A stretch of DNA of 21,298 nt from JAFGHJ01 sp964523975 (lineage in GTDB: Bacteria > Hydrothermota > UBA3072). A program made the position numbers and the translations under genes. Below are positions 1 through 7,603 of the stretch, one piece after another. The stretch lies in assembly GCA_964523975.1 (NCBI GenBank), contig CAZGBM010000036.1, positions 1 through 21,298 of the forward strand, read 5' to 3'. Numbering within the stretch: position 1 is the first letter of the stretch; every line of letters starts with the position of its first letter. The notes under the pieces are model-generated. The model was not told the DNA's origin. It worked only from the letters and a program-made list of their open reading frames with translations, and ran no database searches.

Positions 1-563
1 AAATGGTAACAAAAGGATTCGATTTCCCCGATATCGGATTCGTTGGCGTCATTTCAGCAGATACCGCTCTTGATCTACCTGATTTCAGAGCAACCGAAAA
101 GACTTTCCAGCTCCTTTCGCAGGTAGCAGGTAGAGCAGGTAGGGGCGTAAAAGGCAACGTTTTAATACAGAGTTCAAAACCAAAACATTACGCGATAAAA
201 AGCGCATCAGAGCATAATTATCCGGACTTTTATAAAGAAGAGATAAAGTTCAGAAAGTCCGCCAATTATCCGCCTTTCAAAAAACTTGCAAGAATTGTTG
301 TCAGGTCTAAGGAAATACAAAAAGCGGAAAATGCGGCAATTAAACTAAAGGAAGAAATCGATGGGATGAAAGAAATAAAAAAAACAACTATCCTTGGACC
401 CGCAGTCTGCCCCATCGGTAAAATCGAAAAACATTTTCGATTCCACATGCTGTTGAAATCAAAAACAGGAACTCCCCTTCAAGACACATTAAGGAAAATC
501 TATAATAAAAAGATTCCCGGAGTAAAAATTTCTTTAGAAATAGATCCGCTTAATATGCTATAA
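1..563 (+). CDS. priA: Primosomal replication-restart helicase PriA, C-terminal part
   Basis: This is the 3' end of priA; the gene enters the window already in frame, so the first ATG at position 3 is internal rather than a start. PriA is a superfamily 2 DNA helicase that reloads the replisome at stalled forks. The visible 187 or so residues begin in helicase motif V (MVTKGFDFPDIGFVGVISAD), followed by the DLPDFRATEKTFQLLSQVAG stretch and motif VI (QVAGRAGRG), then the family's C-terminal domain, with 'KFRKSANYPPFKKLARIVV' as the usual RxxxxYPPF element. The walker and zinc-binding parts lie outside the window. It ends at TAA 561-563 and converges on the lipoprotein gene at 783. Nothing looks damaged. 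Confidence 0.96.
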   Translation, partial: MVTKGFDFPDIGFVGVISADTALDLPDFRATEKTFQLLSQVAGRAGRGVKGNVLIQSSKPKHYAIKSASEHNYPDFYKEEIKFRKSANYPPFKKLARIVVRSKEIQKAENAAIKLKEEIDGMKEIKKTTILGPAVCPIGKIEKHFRFHMLLKSKTGTPLQDTLRKIYNKKIPGVKISLEIDPLNML

Positions 564-564
564 T

Positions 565-775
565 GAAATTAAATATCAAAAATTAAAAAGCAAAAACAGA
601 ATTCAATTGTTTCGAGTTTTGTTTAAGTAAAACAAAAATATTAGTGTTATTTGTGTAATTTGTTGTTACTACTTGTTTTGGAGGGTGTAGGTGTTTTTCT
701 TAACAACAATTTATAATTTTTTGTTGTTCCTCTGTGTCTTTGTGTTCTTTGTGTGAGATAAAGTCTTAAGTTTTG
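565..775 (+). repeat. Partial copy of the dispersed intergenic repeat (R1)
   Basis: This convergent gap between priA and the lipoprotein gene begins with a terminal arm (565-595) whose 31 nt are identical to 17615-17645. It continues with the inner arm around 637-675 (TTAGTGTTATTTGTGTAATT followed by TGTTGTTAC) and ends with a TCTGTGTCTTTGTGTTCTTT-type arm at 731-765. That last arm is the reverse complement of the CACAAAG family seen near 18867 and 20604. The distal terminal arm is missing. No coding potential or clear rho-independent terminator was seen. Confidence 0.75.
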
Positions 776-782
776 GGTCTAT

Positions 783-2726
783 TTAGGATTCTTCTAACAA
801 TTTGATTATCTTTTTCTTTAGATAAGAATAATTATATATAAAATACCCGTCTCTGACTATACCTTTCTTATCAATTAATATAAAGTCAGGCGTATGGACA
901 ACTCCATAATCATAAAAACTCACTTTACTTACGCTTATCGGCCAATTGATTTTTCTTGCCTCACGGTAATCATCTATCATCTGTTCGTATTCTTGCTGAG
1001 TAGAAATATCTAATCCACCAAGTTCACATTTACTACTGACATACTTAATTGCCTCGATAATAATGAAATCATCGTTATTAACTTCTTCCTGCAATCTGAA
1101 TAAATACGGTAAATCGATATTGCTCTGTTCACAATCCCAGTCAGAAAATTCTATCAGAACCACTTTACCTTTCAAATCTAAAAGTTTAAGAGGTTTTTCT
1201 GTACTACTCCAATGTTGAGTTCCCAAAGGCAAGGCTTCTTTACCTAAAACATTTAATTTTCTTTCAATAGACCCAAGCTGTTGTATCAAATCACTGTCTG
1301 AAAGTTCTTTTCTCGCATCGTTTATAACTTTATAAGCTCCCTCGTTATCTCCAATTTTTTCTAAAACAAAGGCCCTTGCGGTAGAAATATCCAGTATCGG
1401 AATCAAATCCCTTTTTGAGTTATCTGAATTAATTAGCCGGTAAAGATTTTCCGCTTTCTCCGTATAATTCATCGCCTCTTCAGTATTCCCCCACTCGGAG
1501 AAACTAAAAGCAAGCATATAATACATCCATAATTGGTCCTCAGGTTTAAACATGTCGATATTAATATATTTAACAACCTCCACGGGCTCGAGCACACATG
1601 AATTCATAAAAAAGGTTTTCATCAAATTTAGATCACTCCTGGATTCAGGAAATTTCTCAAAAAGTATCTTAGAAATATTAAAGACTTGCTGTTCATCTTT
1701 CGCAACTTTCGCGATTTCTAAAAGGCCTATTAAATCATCCTCAGTTAAATCTGCAGGAGAAAATTCTGTTAAAAACTTCATTGCCATGTTTGCTCTCTCA
1801 TGCTTCAATTCATAAAATTTACCTCGCATTGCAACATATTCAGTTCCTCCTTTACCAACACGCGAAGGGTCCGGTATTTTTGTAGCTATTTCTTCCAATC
1901 TTTCAAGCTGGTGGAGCCGACCTTCTATATCGTTTTTCCTGCCAAATAAAGAACTCCTCAAAAAAGATTTCGAAAATTTATCTTTTATTATTTGTCCAAA
2001 TCCTTTCGGAGGATTGAAAGAATAAGCATAAGGAACAACAATTACAGGTCTCTCTTTGAGATTTGTTTTTAAAGTCACCTCTTCCCCGATTTCACCTTTT
2101 TTAAAGGGAGGGCGAACCGCAATATTAATTGTGTATTCCTTACCCTCCTCCACCATATTGACCTTGACGTCAGTCCTCTCATTCGGAGGAATTATATCGG
2201 AAATAATAAGCGGCCCATCAAAATAACTTCGTAATCTAACGGTACCGGTAAGGAGAGTATCCTTCCTATCTATCTCTCCAAACATTAGAGCACGGGGAAT
2301 CACCTGTACCTCGGCAGGGGTTTCGACTACGTTTCCCGTCACAATAAGGGTAATATCAGGCTTATCAGAAATATTCGTCTTAACATAAACCATAATATTT
2401 GCATATAGTGGAAAGCGATCTGTTTTTGCTTTGTATGTTATCAGAATTTTCCCACTTCCTCCGGGCGCAACTCTCTCGTCGTATCCGTCAATTTTTGTAC
2501 ACGATGAGCAGGAAGAACGAACACTTTCAAGCACCAAAGTATCAGAACCGGAATTGAAGAACGAAGCCGTAAGGTATATAACTTCTCCATTTTTGATTTC
2601 TCCAAAGTAACAAGTATCGCTTTCAAACCGTATAGCAGGTCCTTTAATTCTTTCATTCTTGCAACTCTGAACACATAATAGCGTCAAGAAAAAAAATACA
2701 ACCGCATTACGTACGCTCTTAATCAT
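783..2726 (-). CDS. DUF1573 / TPR / thioredoxin-fold lipoprotein
   Basis: This predicted envelope lipoprotein has 647 residues. I chose ATG 2724-2726 because an AAGGTG ribosome site sits 7 nt upstream; an ATG ten codons earlier has no such site. Residues 1-21 form a signal peptide with a hydrophobic core and a VQSC lipobox (Cys22). Residues of about 28-130 match DUF1573 (FxFGEIKNGEV, then a CSSC loop), and a second immunoglobulin-like segment follows to about 235. A helical middle (about 260-490) looks like TPR repeats. The C-terminus (about 505-647) is an AhpC/TlpA-type thioredoxin fold (GKVVLIEFSDWDCEQSN, later VVHTPDFILID with the cis-Pro). The usual CxxC is reduced to a single Cys, so disulfide exchange of the normal TlpA kind is doubtful. 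A role in envelope redox or assembly is inference only. Confidence 0.85.
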   Translation of the reverse strand: MIKSVRNAVVFFFLTLLCVQSCKNERIKGPAIRFESDTCYFGEIKNGEVIYLTASFFNSGSDTLVLESVRSSCSSCTKIDGYDERVAPGGSGKILITYKAKTDRFPLYANIMVYVKTNISDKPDITLIVTGNVVETPAEVQVIPRALMFGEIDRKDTLLTGTVRLRSYFDGPLIISDIIPPNERTDVKVNMVEEGKEYTINIAVRPPFKKGEIGEEVTLKTNLKERPVIVVPYAYSFNPPKGFGQIIKDKFSKSFLRSSLFGRKNDIEGRLHQLERLEEIATKIPDPSRVGKGGTEYVAMRGKFYELKHERANMAMKFLTEFSPADLTEDDLIGLLEIAKVAKDEQQVFNISKILFEKFPESRSDLNLMKTFFMNSCVLEPVEVVKYINIDMFKPEDQLWMYYMLAFSFSEWGNTEEAMNYTEKAENLYRLINSDNSKRDLIPILDISTARAFVLEKIGDNEGAYKVINDARKELSDSDLIQQLGSIERKLNVLGKEALPLGTQHWSSTEKPLKLLDLKGKVVLIEFSDWDCEQSNIDLPYLFRLQEEVNNDDFIIIEAIKYVSSKCELGGLDISTQQEYEQMIDDYREARKINWPISVSKVSFYDYGVVHTPDFILIDKKGIVRDGYFIYNYSYLKKKIIKLLEES

Positions 2727-2765
2727 TATTAAACACCTTAAATTAAAAGTCTCCATAACTTAAAT

Positions 2766-2793
2766 AATATAGGAAAAAGACAAAGTTTGTCAA
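2766..2793 (-). promoter_or_regulatory. Sigma70-type promoter for the DUF1573 lipoprotein gene
   Basis: On the minus strand, TTGACA (2793-2788) is followed after 16 nt by TATATT (2771-2766), about 40 nt upstream of the start codon. A TATTAT with an 18-nt spacer overlaps it. The -35 is a perfect match; activity is inferred. Confidence 0.7.
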
Positions 2794-2808
2794 CCTCCGC
2801 TTTAATAT

Positions 2809-3136
2809 AAATTAAATATTAAATATCAAAAAGCAAAATGACAAATAAAAATGTAAAATTATCTCTAATAAAGAACACAGAGCCCACACACAACCACACC
2901 AATAAATTTAGCCACAGAGAACAAAAAAGAATTTTGTTGTTTTCCCCCACACTACCCGTTTTTTAACAACAAATAGCACAAATTGCACAAATATTTTTTT
3001 GACTTATGACTTTGGACGTTGCACTTTGGACTAACAGAACCATTGGCGTTATTCGTGTAATTCGTTGTTTCTATTTTCGTTTTTATTTTTGAACTTTGAT
3101 TTGTAGTTTTGCATTTTGATATTTGATTTTTACATT
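2809..3136 (+). repeat. Near-complete dispersed intergenic repeat (R2)
   Basis: This element lies between two divergent genes. It starts with the arm AAATTAAATATTAAATATC and AAAAAGCAAAATGACAA. It contains a CACACAACCACACCA/CCACAGAGAACAAAAAAG segment that reappears nearly unchanged at about 5808-5912, then the inner arm AACAACAAATAGCACAAATT (2966-2985). The complementary inner arm (TTATTCGTGTAATTCGTTGT, 3049-3068) follows, and the element closes with TTTTGATATTTGATTTTTAC. Outer and inner arms are mutually inverted, so the whole can fold as a nested imperfect hairpin. A variable middle holds a GACTTATGACTTTGGAC-type run. No ORF with a ribosome site is visible inside. Confidence 0.8.
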
Positions 3137-3229
3137 ATTTATTCGGGGGTTGACTTTCCAGATATTCCTTAATATTCTCTAACCAATAGACCTTAATTTG
3201 CTTAATTTTAACAGGAGGCAATAGAATAT

Positions 3230-3442
3230 ATGGGGAAAAGAAGATCACGGAAAAACAAAAAAACAATCTACCCTCGCGGATATACGGGAATGGATAGAAG
3301 AAGCGGTAAAGAAAGAAGATCGGGAAAAGACCGCAGAATTCTCCGTAACCCGCACTATGGTGGACCTGAACGCAGAAGCGGTGAAGATCGACGAACCGGC
3401 AAAGACAGAAGACAAACAAGACGGACCGGACATTTACTATAA
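3230..3442 (+). CDS. Small arginine-rich RRSGK(D/E)RR repeat protein
   Basis: This is a 70-residue, very basic protein that I cannot assign a function. The start ATG is preceded by AGGAGG (3213-3218), 11 nt away, which supports translation. The sequence is built on a six-residue unit [D/E]RR[S/T]G[K/E]. Units run DRRSGK-ERRSGK-DRR at residues 22-36, then after a short ILRNPHYGGP linker ERRSGE-DRRTGK-DRR at 47-61. It opens with KRRSRKNKK and has no cysteine, membrane segment or signal peptide. The alternating acidic and paired arginine pattern recalls linker segments in some bacterial proteins. Nucleic-acid binding or a docking peptide are both possible. It lies 152 nt upstream of the radical SAM gene on the same strand. 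A TTGACT box at 3150-3155 could be a -35, but no convincing -10 follows. Confidence 0.6.
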   Translation: MGKRRSRKNKKTIYPRGYTGMDRRSGKERRSGKDRRILRNPHYGGPERRSGEDRRTGKDRRQTRRTGHLL

Positions 3443-3594
3443 ACAAATGACTTTTTGTCAGCTATTAATTTGCTTGCGTAACATGCAATTCGCACTAAGA
3501 ACTTCCCATGATGGATGGAATGATATCCCTTTAATGTATAAATAACCATTCTTATCTCTAGAACAGGACAAAAAAAAGATCCGTATTTTAGTCT

Positions 3595-4383
3595 ATGAAA
3601 ATTATAGAGAGAGAAACAAAAACAATATACACAAAAACGAGGACTCCAGGGTTAGAATACACTATTAACCAGTATGTAGGATGCGGGCATCAGTGTGTTT
3701 ACTGTTATGCAAATTATATGAGTAAATGGAAAGAATACGGACAGTGGGGAACATGGATTGAGGTAAAGACGAACGCCCCGGAACTCGCAAGAGAAAAAGT
3801 TAACGGAGAGGTATCAATGAGTTCGGTTTCCGACCCATATCAGCCCCTCGAAAAAAAGATAAAACTTACCAGGAGAGTCCTGGAAAACATGGACAAGCAT
3901 ACCAAACTCTCTATCCTCTCCAAATCCGACCTGGTTTTACGAGATATTGACATTATAAAAAAGTTTGAAAATATCAGCGTCGGCTTAACGGTAAATTGCT
4001 TCCCCGAAAAAGTGAGAAAAATTCTCGAACCCCATGCATCGTCCAACGAGAGGAGAATCAAAGCACTTAAGAAGTTGAACTCGGAAGGGATAAAAACCTT
4101 CTGCTTTATAAGTCCTGTTATTCCAAAACTTACCGAAGTAAGACAAGTGCTCCATCAGACTAGAGGAACCGTAAATTATTATATAATTGAAATTCTCAAT
4201 ACCCGTCTTGGAGGAAAAAATCTCAAAAAGATTCTACAGGATAAATTCTCCGAAAGTTATGCTTACCTTAAAAACAGAAACAAAATGGAAAAGTTTGTGA
4301 AATTATTAAAAGATTATTTTGAAGAAAACAATATTCCACTCGAGGCATTTGTAGAGCACCATGGCAGAAATTATTATAATTAA
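3595..4383 (+). CDS. Radical SAM protein, spore photoproduct lyase-like family
   Basis: This 262-residue protein contains the radical SAM cluster motif CGHQCVYCY (Cys-x3-Cys-x2-Cys, residues about 30-38), which binds a [4Fe-4S] cluster and S-adenosylmethionine. The surrounding pattern fits the SPL/Rv2578c-like family of stand-alone radical SAM proteins: YxxNxYxGCxHxCxYCYA, then SMSSVSDPYQPLE, TRRVLE and LSILSKSDLVLRDIDI. That family takes its name from spore photoproduct lyase, but most members, including this compact type, have no assigned substrate, and no sporulation genes are nearby. The C-terminus (EEHHGRNYYN-like) is intact. No strong ribosome site precedes the ATG. The end is 161 nt before the HU promoter, so it is probably a separate unit. 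Confidence 0.85.
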   Translation: MKIIERETKTIYTKTRTPGLEYTINQYVGCGHQCVYCYANYMSKWKEYGQWGTWIEVKTNAPELAREKVNGEVSMSSVSDPYQPLEKKIKLTRRVLENMDKHTKLSILSKSDLVLRDIDIIKKFENISVGLTVNCFPEKVRKILEPHASSNERRIKALKKLNSEGIKTFCFISPVIPKLTEVRQVLHQTRGTVNYYIIEILNTRLGGKNLKKILQDKFSESYAYLKNRNKMEKFVKLLKDYFEENNIPLEAFVEHHGRNYYN

Positions 4384-4545
4384 GAAAGACAAGCGACGAT
4401 TTAAAGGTAACAATCACTCCGCTTTAAAACAAAATACGCTCCCTGCCCGGGATGTACCAAAATTTCGCCTAATATTATAGATTAACATACGAAAGATCAG
4501 ACTGAACGAAATAAACATTTTTCTGTATCATAAGAAAAAAACCCC

Positions 4546-4573
4546 TTGACATATAGCCAAAAATCCTTACAAT
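4546..4573 (+). promoter_or_regulatory. Strong sigma70-type promoter for hup
   Basis: TTGACA (4546-4551), a 16-nt spacer, then TACAAT (4568-4573). The HU start codon is 31 nt downstream of the -10 and is preceded by AGGAGG (4591-4596, 8-nt spacing). The rest of the 4384-4604 gap shows no further feature. Confidence 0.8.
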
Positions 4574-4604
4574 CTCTATGAAACAATAAAAGGAGGCTAT
4601 TTAA

Positions 4605-4880
4605 ATGAACAAAAAAGAATTAATCGATGCAATTGCTGCTGATGTAGGGTGCAAAAAGTCAGAGGCCAAAGCGATGACAGAAAGTTTTCTCAACAACATC
4701 ACCAAATCGCTGAAAAAAGGAGACCGCGTCGTCATTGTAGATTTTGGAGTCTTTGACGTGAAGCAGAGAAAAGCAAGAATTGCCAGGAATCCCCAGAAAC
4801 CGGATCAAATAGTGAAAGTGCCGGCACGAAAAGTTCCAAAATTCCGCGCAGGAAAAAGCCTGAAAGACGCTGTAAGGTAG
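4605..4880 (+). CDS. hup: DNA-binding protein HU
   Basis: This 91-residue nucleoid protein has the full length of the HU/IHF family. The N-terminal helices (MNKKELIDAIAADVGCKKSE) are followed by the beta-arm signature, here VDFGVFDVKQRKARIARNPQ, and a normal C-terminus (VPKFRAGKSLKDAVR). It binds and bends DNA as a dimer without strong sequence preference; a single gene of this type usually encodes a homodimer. It has the best promoter and ribosome site in the first half of the window, consistent with high expression. The thiL frame overlaps the last 121 nt of this gene in the -1 frame without a stop (see the thiL entry), so its 3' end may also serve the downstream gene. Confidence 0.97.
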   Translation: MNKKELIDAIAADVGCKKSEAKAMTESFLNNITKSLKKGDRVVIVDFGVFDVKQRKARIARNPQKPDQIVKVPARKVPKFRAGKSLKDAVR

Positions 4881-4897
4881 CAAAGAAAGTAAATACA

Positions 4898-5782
4898 ATC
4901 AAAGATCTGGAACAACAAATAGTTCAATCTCTCAGAAAAAACAGAGCTTGGATTGGTGATGATACAGTTTCAATAAACAAGGACCAGATCGTAAGTACTG
5001 ACTCATATGTAGAGGGAGTGCACTTCACTCCCTCTACTTTTTCTTATTACAATATAGGTTACAAAGCCCTTGCGTCCGCCCTATCCGACATCGCTGCTTC
5101 CGGAGGCAACCCCGAATGGTATTTTTTGAACCTCGGAATAAAAAAAGACCAGACAATCAAAGAAATAAAAGAAATTCTACGCGGCATGAAATACTTAGAG
5201 AAAGAATATTCTATAAAATTACTGGGCGGAGATACCGTTAGATCACCTTTTTTATTTCTTAGTATTACGGTAGGAGGTACAACAAAAAATCCAATTCTTC
5301 GCTTTCGGGCAAGAACAGGCGATAAACTTTATCTTACGGGAAATATTGGTGGCGCAAGTATGGGGTTTTTTGCTCTACAAAACGGCATAAAATCTTCAAT
5401 AACCAGATATCATCTAAGACCTGAAATCAGATGTAACGAGTCGCTTTTTCTTACGAAAAAATACCGGATAAATTCTATGATTGATATATCCGACGGCTTA
5501 TTGATAGACTCCAATCACCTGGCAGAAGAAAGCAAAAAGAAGCTAAATATTAATTTAGAGGCTATTCCGGTATGCCCCGAGTGCAAAAAATTCGCCAAAA
5601 AACATTTTCTCAACTTAAAAGAATTTGTCCTGACTTCAGGAGAAGAATTCGAACTCTTGTTTACCTCCCCCGATGATATAAAAGAGAAATTCGTAAGCAA
5701 AATAGGATACGTCTCCCACGGCAAAGGAGTTTACATCGACGGCAAACTCACTCCTCCGCGAGGATACAGTCATTTTAAATAA
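4898..5782 (+). CDS. thiL: Thiamine-monophosphate kinase ThiL, start codon not conventional
   Basis: ThiL phosphorylates thiamine monophosphate to thiamine diphosphate with ATP. The family's essential N-terminal motifs are present: WIGDD at 4949-4963 (Mg-ATP aspartates), then VSTDSYVEGVHF, ALSDIAASGGNPEW, LLGGDTVRS, MIDISDGLLIDSNHL, SGEEFELL and the closing GYSHF. The first ATG/GTG/TTG in frame is GTG 5018, which would remove WIGDD and STD, so the protein must begin earlier. The frame is open back to 4757, inside hup, but holds none of those three start codons. The stated start, ATC 4898, is only a placeholder that gives KDLEQQIVQSL as the N-terminus; CTG 4907 is equally possible. A -1 frameshift from hup into this frame is a third option. 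The HU stop is at 4878-4880, so translation is probably coupled. Confidence 0.88.
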   Translation: MKDLEQQIVQSLRKNRAWIGDDTVSINKDQIVSTDSYVEGVHFTPSTFSYYNIGYKALASALSDIAASGGNPEWYFLNLGIKKDQTIKEIKEILRGMKYLEKEYSIKLLGGDTVRSPFLFLSITVGGTTKNPILRFRARTGDKLYLTGNIGGASMGFFALQNGIKSSITRYHLRPEIRCNESLFLTKKYRINSMIDISDGLLIDSNHLAEESKKKLNINLEAIPVCPECKKFAKKHFLNLKEFVLTSGEEFELLFTSPDDIKEKFVSKIGYVSHGKGVYIDGKLTPPRGYSHFK

Positions 5783-5805
5783 AACGAATAAAAAACACGT
5801 AGTCC

Positions 5806-6044
5806 ATACACAACCACACCAGTAAAATTAACCACAGAGAACAAAAAAGAATTTTATTGCTTCCCCCACATCACCCGTTTTTTAACAACAAATAGCACAA
5901 ATTGCACAAATAAATTATTTTTGTTCTTTTTTTTAATATTAGTGCTATTCGTGTGATTTGTTGTTTCTATTTTTGGGAGGGGTTGTGGGTTTTAAGTAAA
6001 AAGTATAAATTTTGTTGTTTCTTTGTGTCCTGGTGCCTTTGTGG
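5806..6044 (+). repeat. Partial dispersed intergenic repeat (R3)
   Basis: This convergent gap between thiL and tsaD contains the core of the same repeat as 2885-2992. It has the CCACAGAGAACAAAAAAG segment, then a CACCCGTTTTTTAACAACAA boundary, TAGCACAAATTGCACAAATA, and the complementary inner arm (5940-5968, GTGCTATTCGTGTGATTTGT). It closes with a TTTCTTTGTGTCC...CCTTTGTGG arm. The AAATTAAATATCAAA terminal arms are absent. It could act as a bidirectional transcription barrier because it folds on itself, but this is inference. Confidence 0.72.
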
Positions 6045-7025
6045 CTAATTAAGTGAAAGTCGCGAGTCTGCTTTTAAACCAAGCTCGGAACGAATTCCTT
6101 CTTTAAAGAGTTTATATCCAAGGAATCCTACCATTGCTCCGTTATCGACTGTAAATTCTTTATCGGGTGCTATCCACTCTATATCCAGTTCTTCGAGACG
6201 CTTTCTCAATAACTTATTAGCCGAAACGCCACCAGATACGGAGACTCTTTTAATACCGGTCATCCTGACGGCTCTTTTTAATTTAATCAAGAGTGACTCG
6301 ATTGCCGATCTCTGAAAAGAAGCAGCTATATCAGACACCCTGTAAATTCTTTCTTCCTGCGGAAGACCAAGATAAGTATAGAGAACGCTTGTCTTCAGTC
6401 CGGAGTAAGAAAAATCCAGGCCCTCCGGGTCAGGTACGGGAAAGTCAAATTCATTTTCTTCCCCTTCTCCAGCAAACTTCTCAATTGCGGGTCCACCTGG
6501 GTAACCAAGTCCTATTAGTTTCGAAACTTTATCGAAACTTTCACCGCAGGCATCATCAAGGGTCGAACCAAGTACCTCGTAATCTCTAAAATCGTTGACT
6601 TTAACAATCGAAGTGTGTCCCCCGGAAACCAAAAGAGAAAGGAACGGATAGCTATACTCCTCTATATTGATAAACGGAGAATAAATATGAGCTTCAAGAT
6701 GATTAACGCCTACAAAAGGTACTCCAAGCGAATAAGATAAACTCTTGGAAAAATTCAACCCAATTAAAAGAGAACACAGTAAACCAGGACCATACGTAAC
6801 AGCAATACCGTCAATATCTTCCACAGACATTTTCTTTTCCTCCAGAATTCCTCTTGTCATCATAAGCAATCTTTCCGTATGCTCTCTTGAAGCTATTTCC
6901 GGAACCACCCCACCAAATCTACTGTGAATTTGCTGAGAGTAAATACTGTTACATAAGACTCTCTTGTCCTGCGTAAGAGCAACACCGGTTTCGTCACAGG
7001 AAGTTTCTATGCCAAGTATTGTCAC
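6045..7025 (-). CDS. tsaD: tRNA N6-threonylcarbamoyladenosine transferase TsaD
   Basis: TsaD transfers the threonylcarbamoyl group to A37 of tRNAs reading ANN codons, working with TsaB/TsaE and TsaC. The 326-residue protein has the ASKHA nucleotide-binding start (GIETSCDETGVAL), the metal-binding HLEAH at His109/His113, LVSGGHTS, the DDACGESFDKVSKLIGLGYPGGP region, and SVSGGVSANKLLR near the end. Length is normal for the family. The start is GTG at 7025, overlapping the TGA of the upstream ybbR-like gene (GTGA), so it is the last gene of the overlapping operon and translationally coupled. No damage is seen. Confidence 0.97.
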   Translation of the reverse strand: MTILGIETSCDETGVALTQDKRVLCNSIYSQQIHSRFGGVVPEIASREHTERLLMMTRGILEEKKMSVEDIDGIAVTYGPGLLCSLLIGLNFSKSLSYSLGVPFVGVNHLEAHIYSPFINIEEYSYPFLSLLVSGGHTSIVKVNDFRDYEVLGSTLDDACGESFDKVSKLIGLGYPGGPAIEKFAGEGEENEFDFPVPDPEGLDFSYSGLKTSVLYTYLGLPQEERIYRVSDIAASFQRSAIESLLIKLKRAVRMTGIKRVSVSGGVSANKLLRKRLEELDIEWIAPDKEFTVDNGAMVGFLGYKLFKEGIRSELGLKADSRLSLN

Positions 7026-7603
7026 TGTCTTACTCTTATTCTATTCGGGAAAATCTCAATTAATGGGTTTCCTATAGTAATAGTAGTAAAATTGCCTTTA
7101 GGTATAGAATCCGGCGAAAGATAATCAATATTGTAAACCATACTCTTCGGACCAACTATTATAACCTTATCAGGTTCGAAAGACATCCCTTTTACAGAAG
7201 TTATACCTACTTTGGTTCTGATTAGTGAGTCGATCTCCACTTGTATAGAATCGGGAAATTGAATTTCATAATCTTCTATCCCCAAAAAAACCGGAAAAGA
7301 AAGTCTGTTCTCATCAAGCTTGAATTTATAGATACCCGGAAAATCATATAACAACTTAATAACAGGAGAAATTTTCTTTAACATATTATGTTGTCTTTTT
7401 TTAGCTTTTATTCTTATTCTAACCGAATCTGACGAAACGCTTTTCAAAATTATATTTTTAGGAGTTTTTATTTGTACCGGTAAAGTTCTCTCAACAACGA
7501 CAATTTCATTGGTTTTTGCATAATACCACAGAAGAACCGCTAAAATTAACGATGCCATAAATGATATTATATTTCTTCTATTCTTAAACAGATTAAACCC
7601 CAT
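7022..7603 (-). CDS. YbbR-like membrane-anchored protein
   Basis: This 193-residue protein has a short basic N-terminus, one transmembrane helix (about residues 13-28, ISFMASLILAVLLWYYA) and two beta-rich extracytoplasmic segments of YbbR type. The first covers about 35-110 (RTLPVQIKTPKNIILKSVSS) and the second about 118-190 (VGITSVKGMSFEPDKVIIVG). YbbR/CdaR proteins usually sit beside the diadenylate cyclase gene cdaA and regulate it; no cdaA is in this window. The start overlaps the end of purM by 11 nt and the stop overlaps tsaD, so it belongs to the same operon. It is shorter than Firmicute CdaR, which carries more repeats. Function here is unknown. Confidence 0.8.
   Translation of the reverse strand: MGFNLFKNRRNIISFMASLILAVLLWYYAKTNEIVVVERTLPVQIKTPKNIILKSVSSDSVRIRIKAKKRQHNMLKKISPVIKLLYDFPGIYKFKLDENRLSFPVFLGIEDYEIQFPDSIQVEIDSLIRTKVGITSVKGMSFEPDKVIIVGPKSMVYNIDYLSPDSIPKGNFTTITIGNPLIEIFPNRIRVRQ

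Noticed and set aside
3135..3446. Minus-strand ORF of 103 codons over the same locus
   Set aside because: It is antisense to the hexad repeats, has no family resemblance and includes the end of an intergenic repeat.
3357..3545. Plus-strand ORF of 62 codons overlapping the arginine-hexad gene in another frame
   Set aside because: No ribosome site, start inside another gene, and composition of a frame shadow; the hexad frame has the AGGAGG and the periodic protein pattern.
5018..5020. GTG 5018 as the thiL start
   Set aside because: It would remove the conserved WIGDD and STD segments that are clearly encoded upstream in the same frame.
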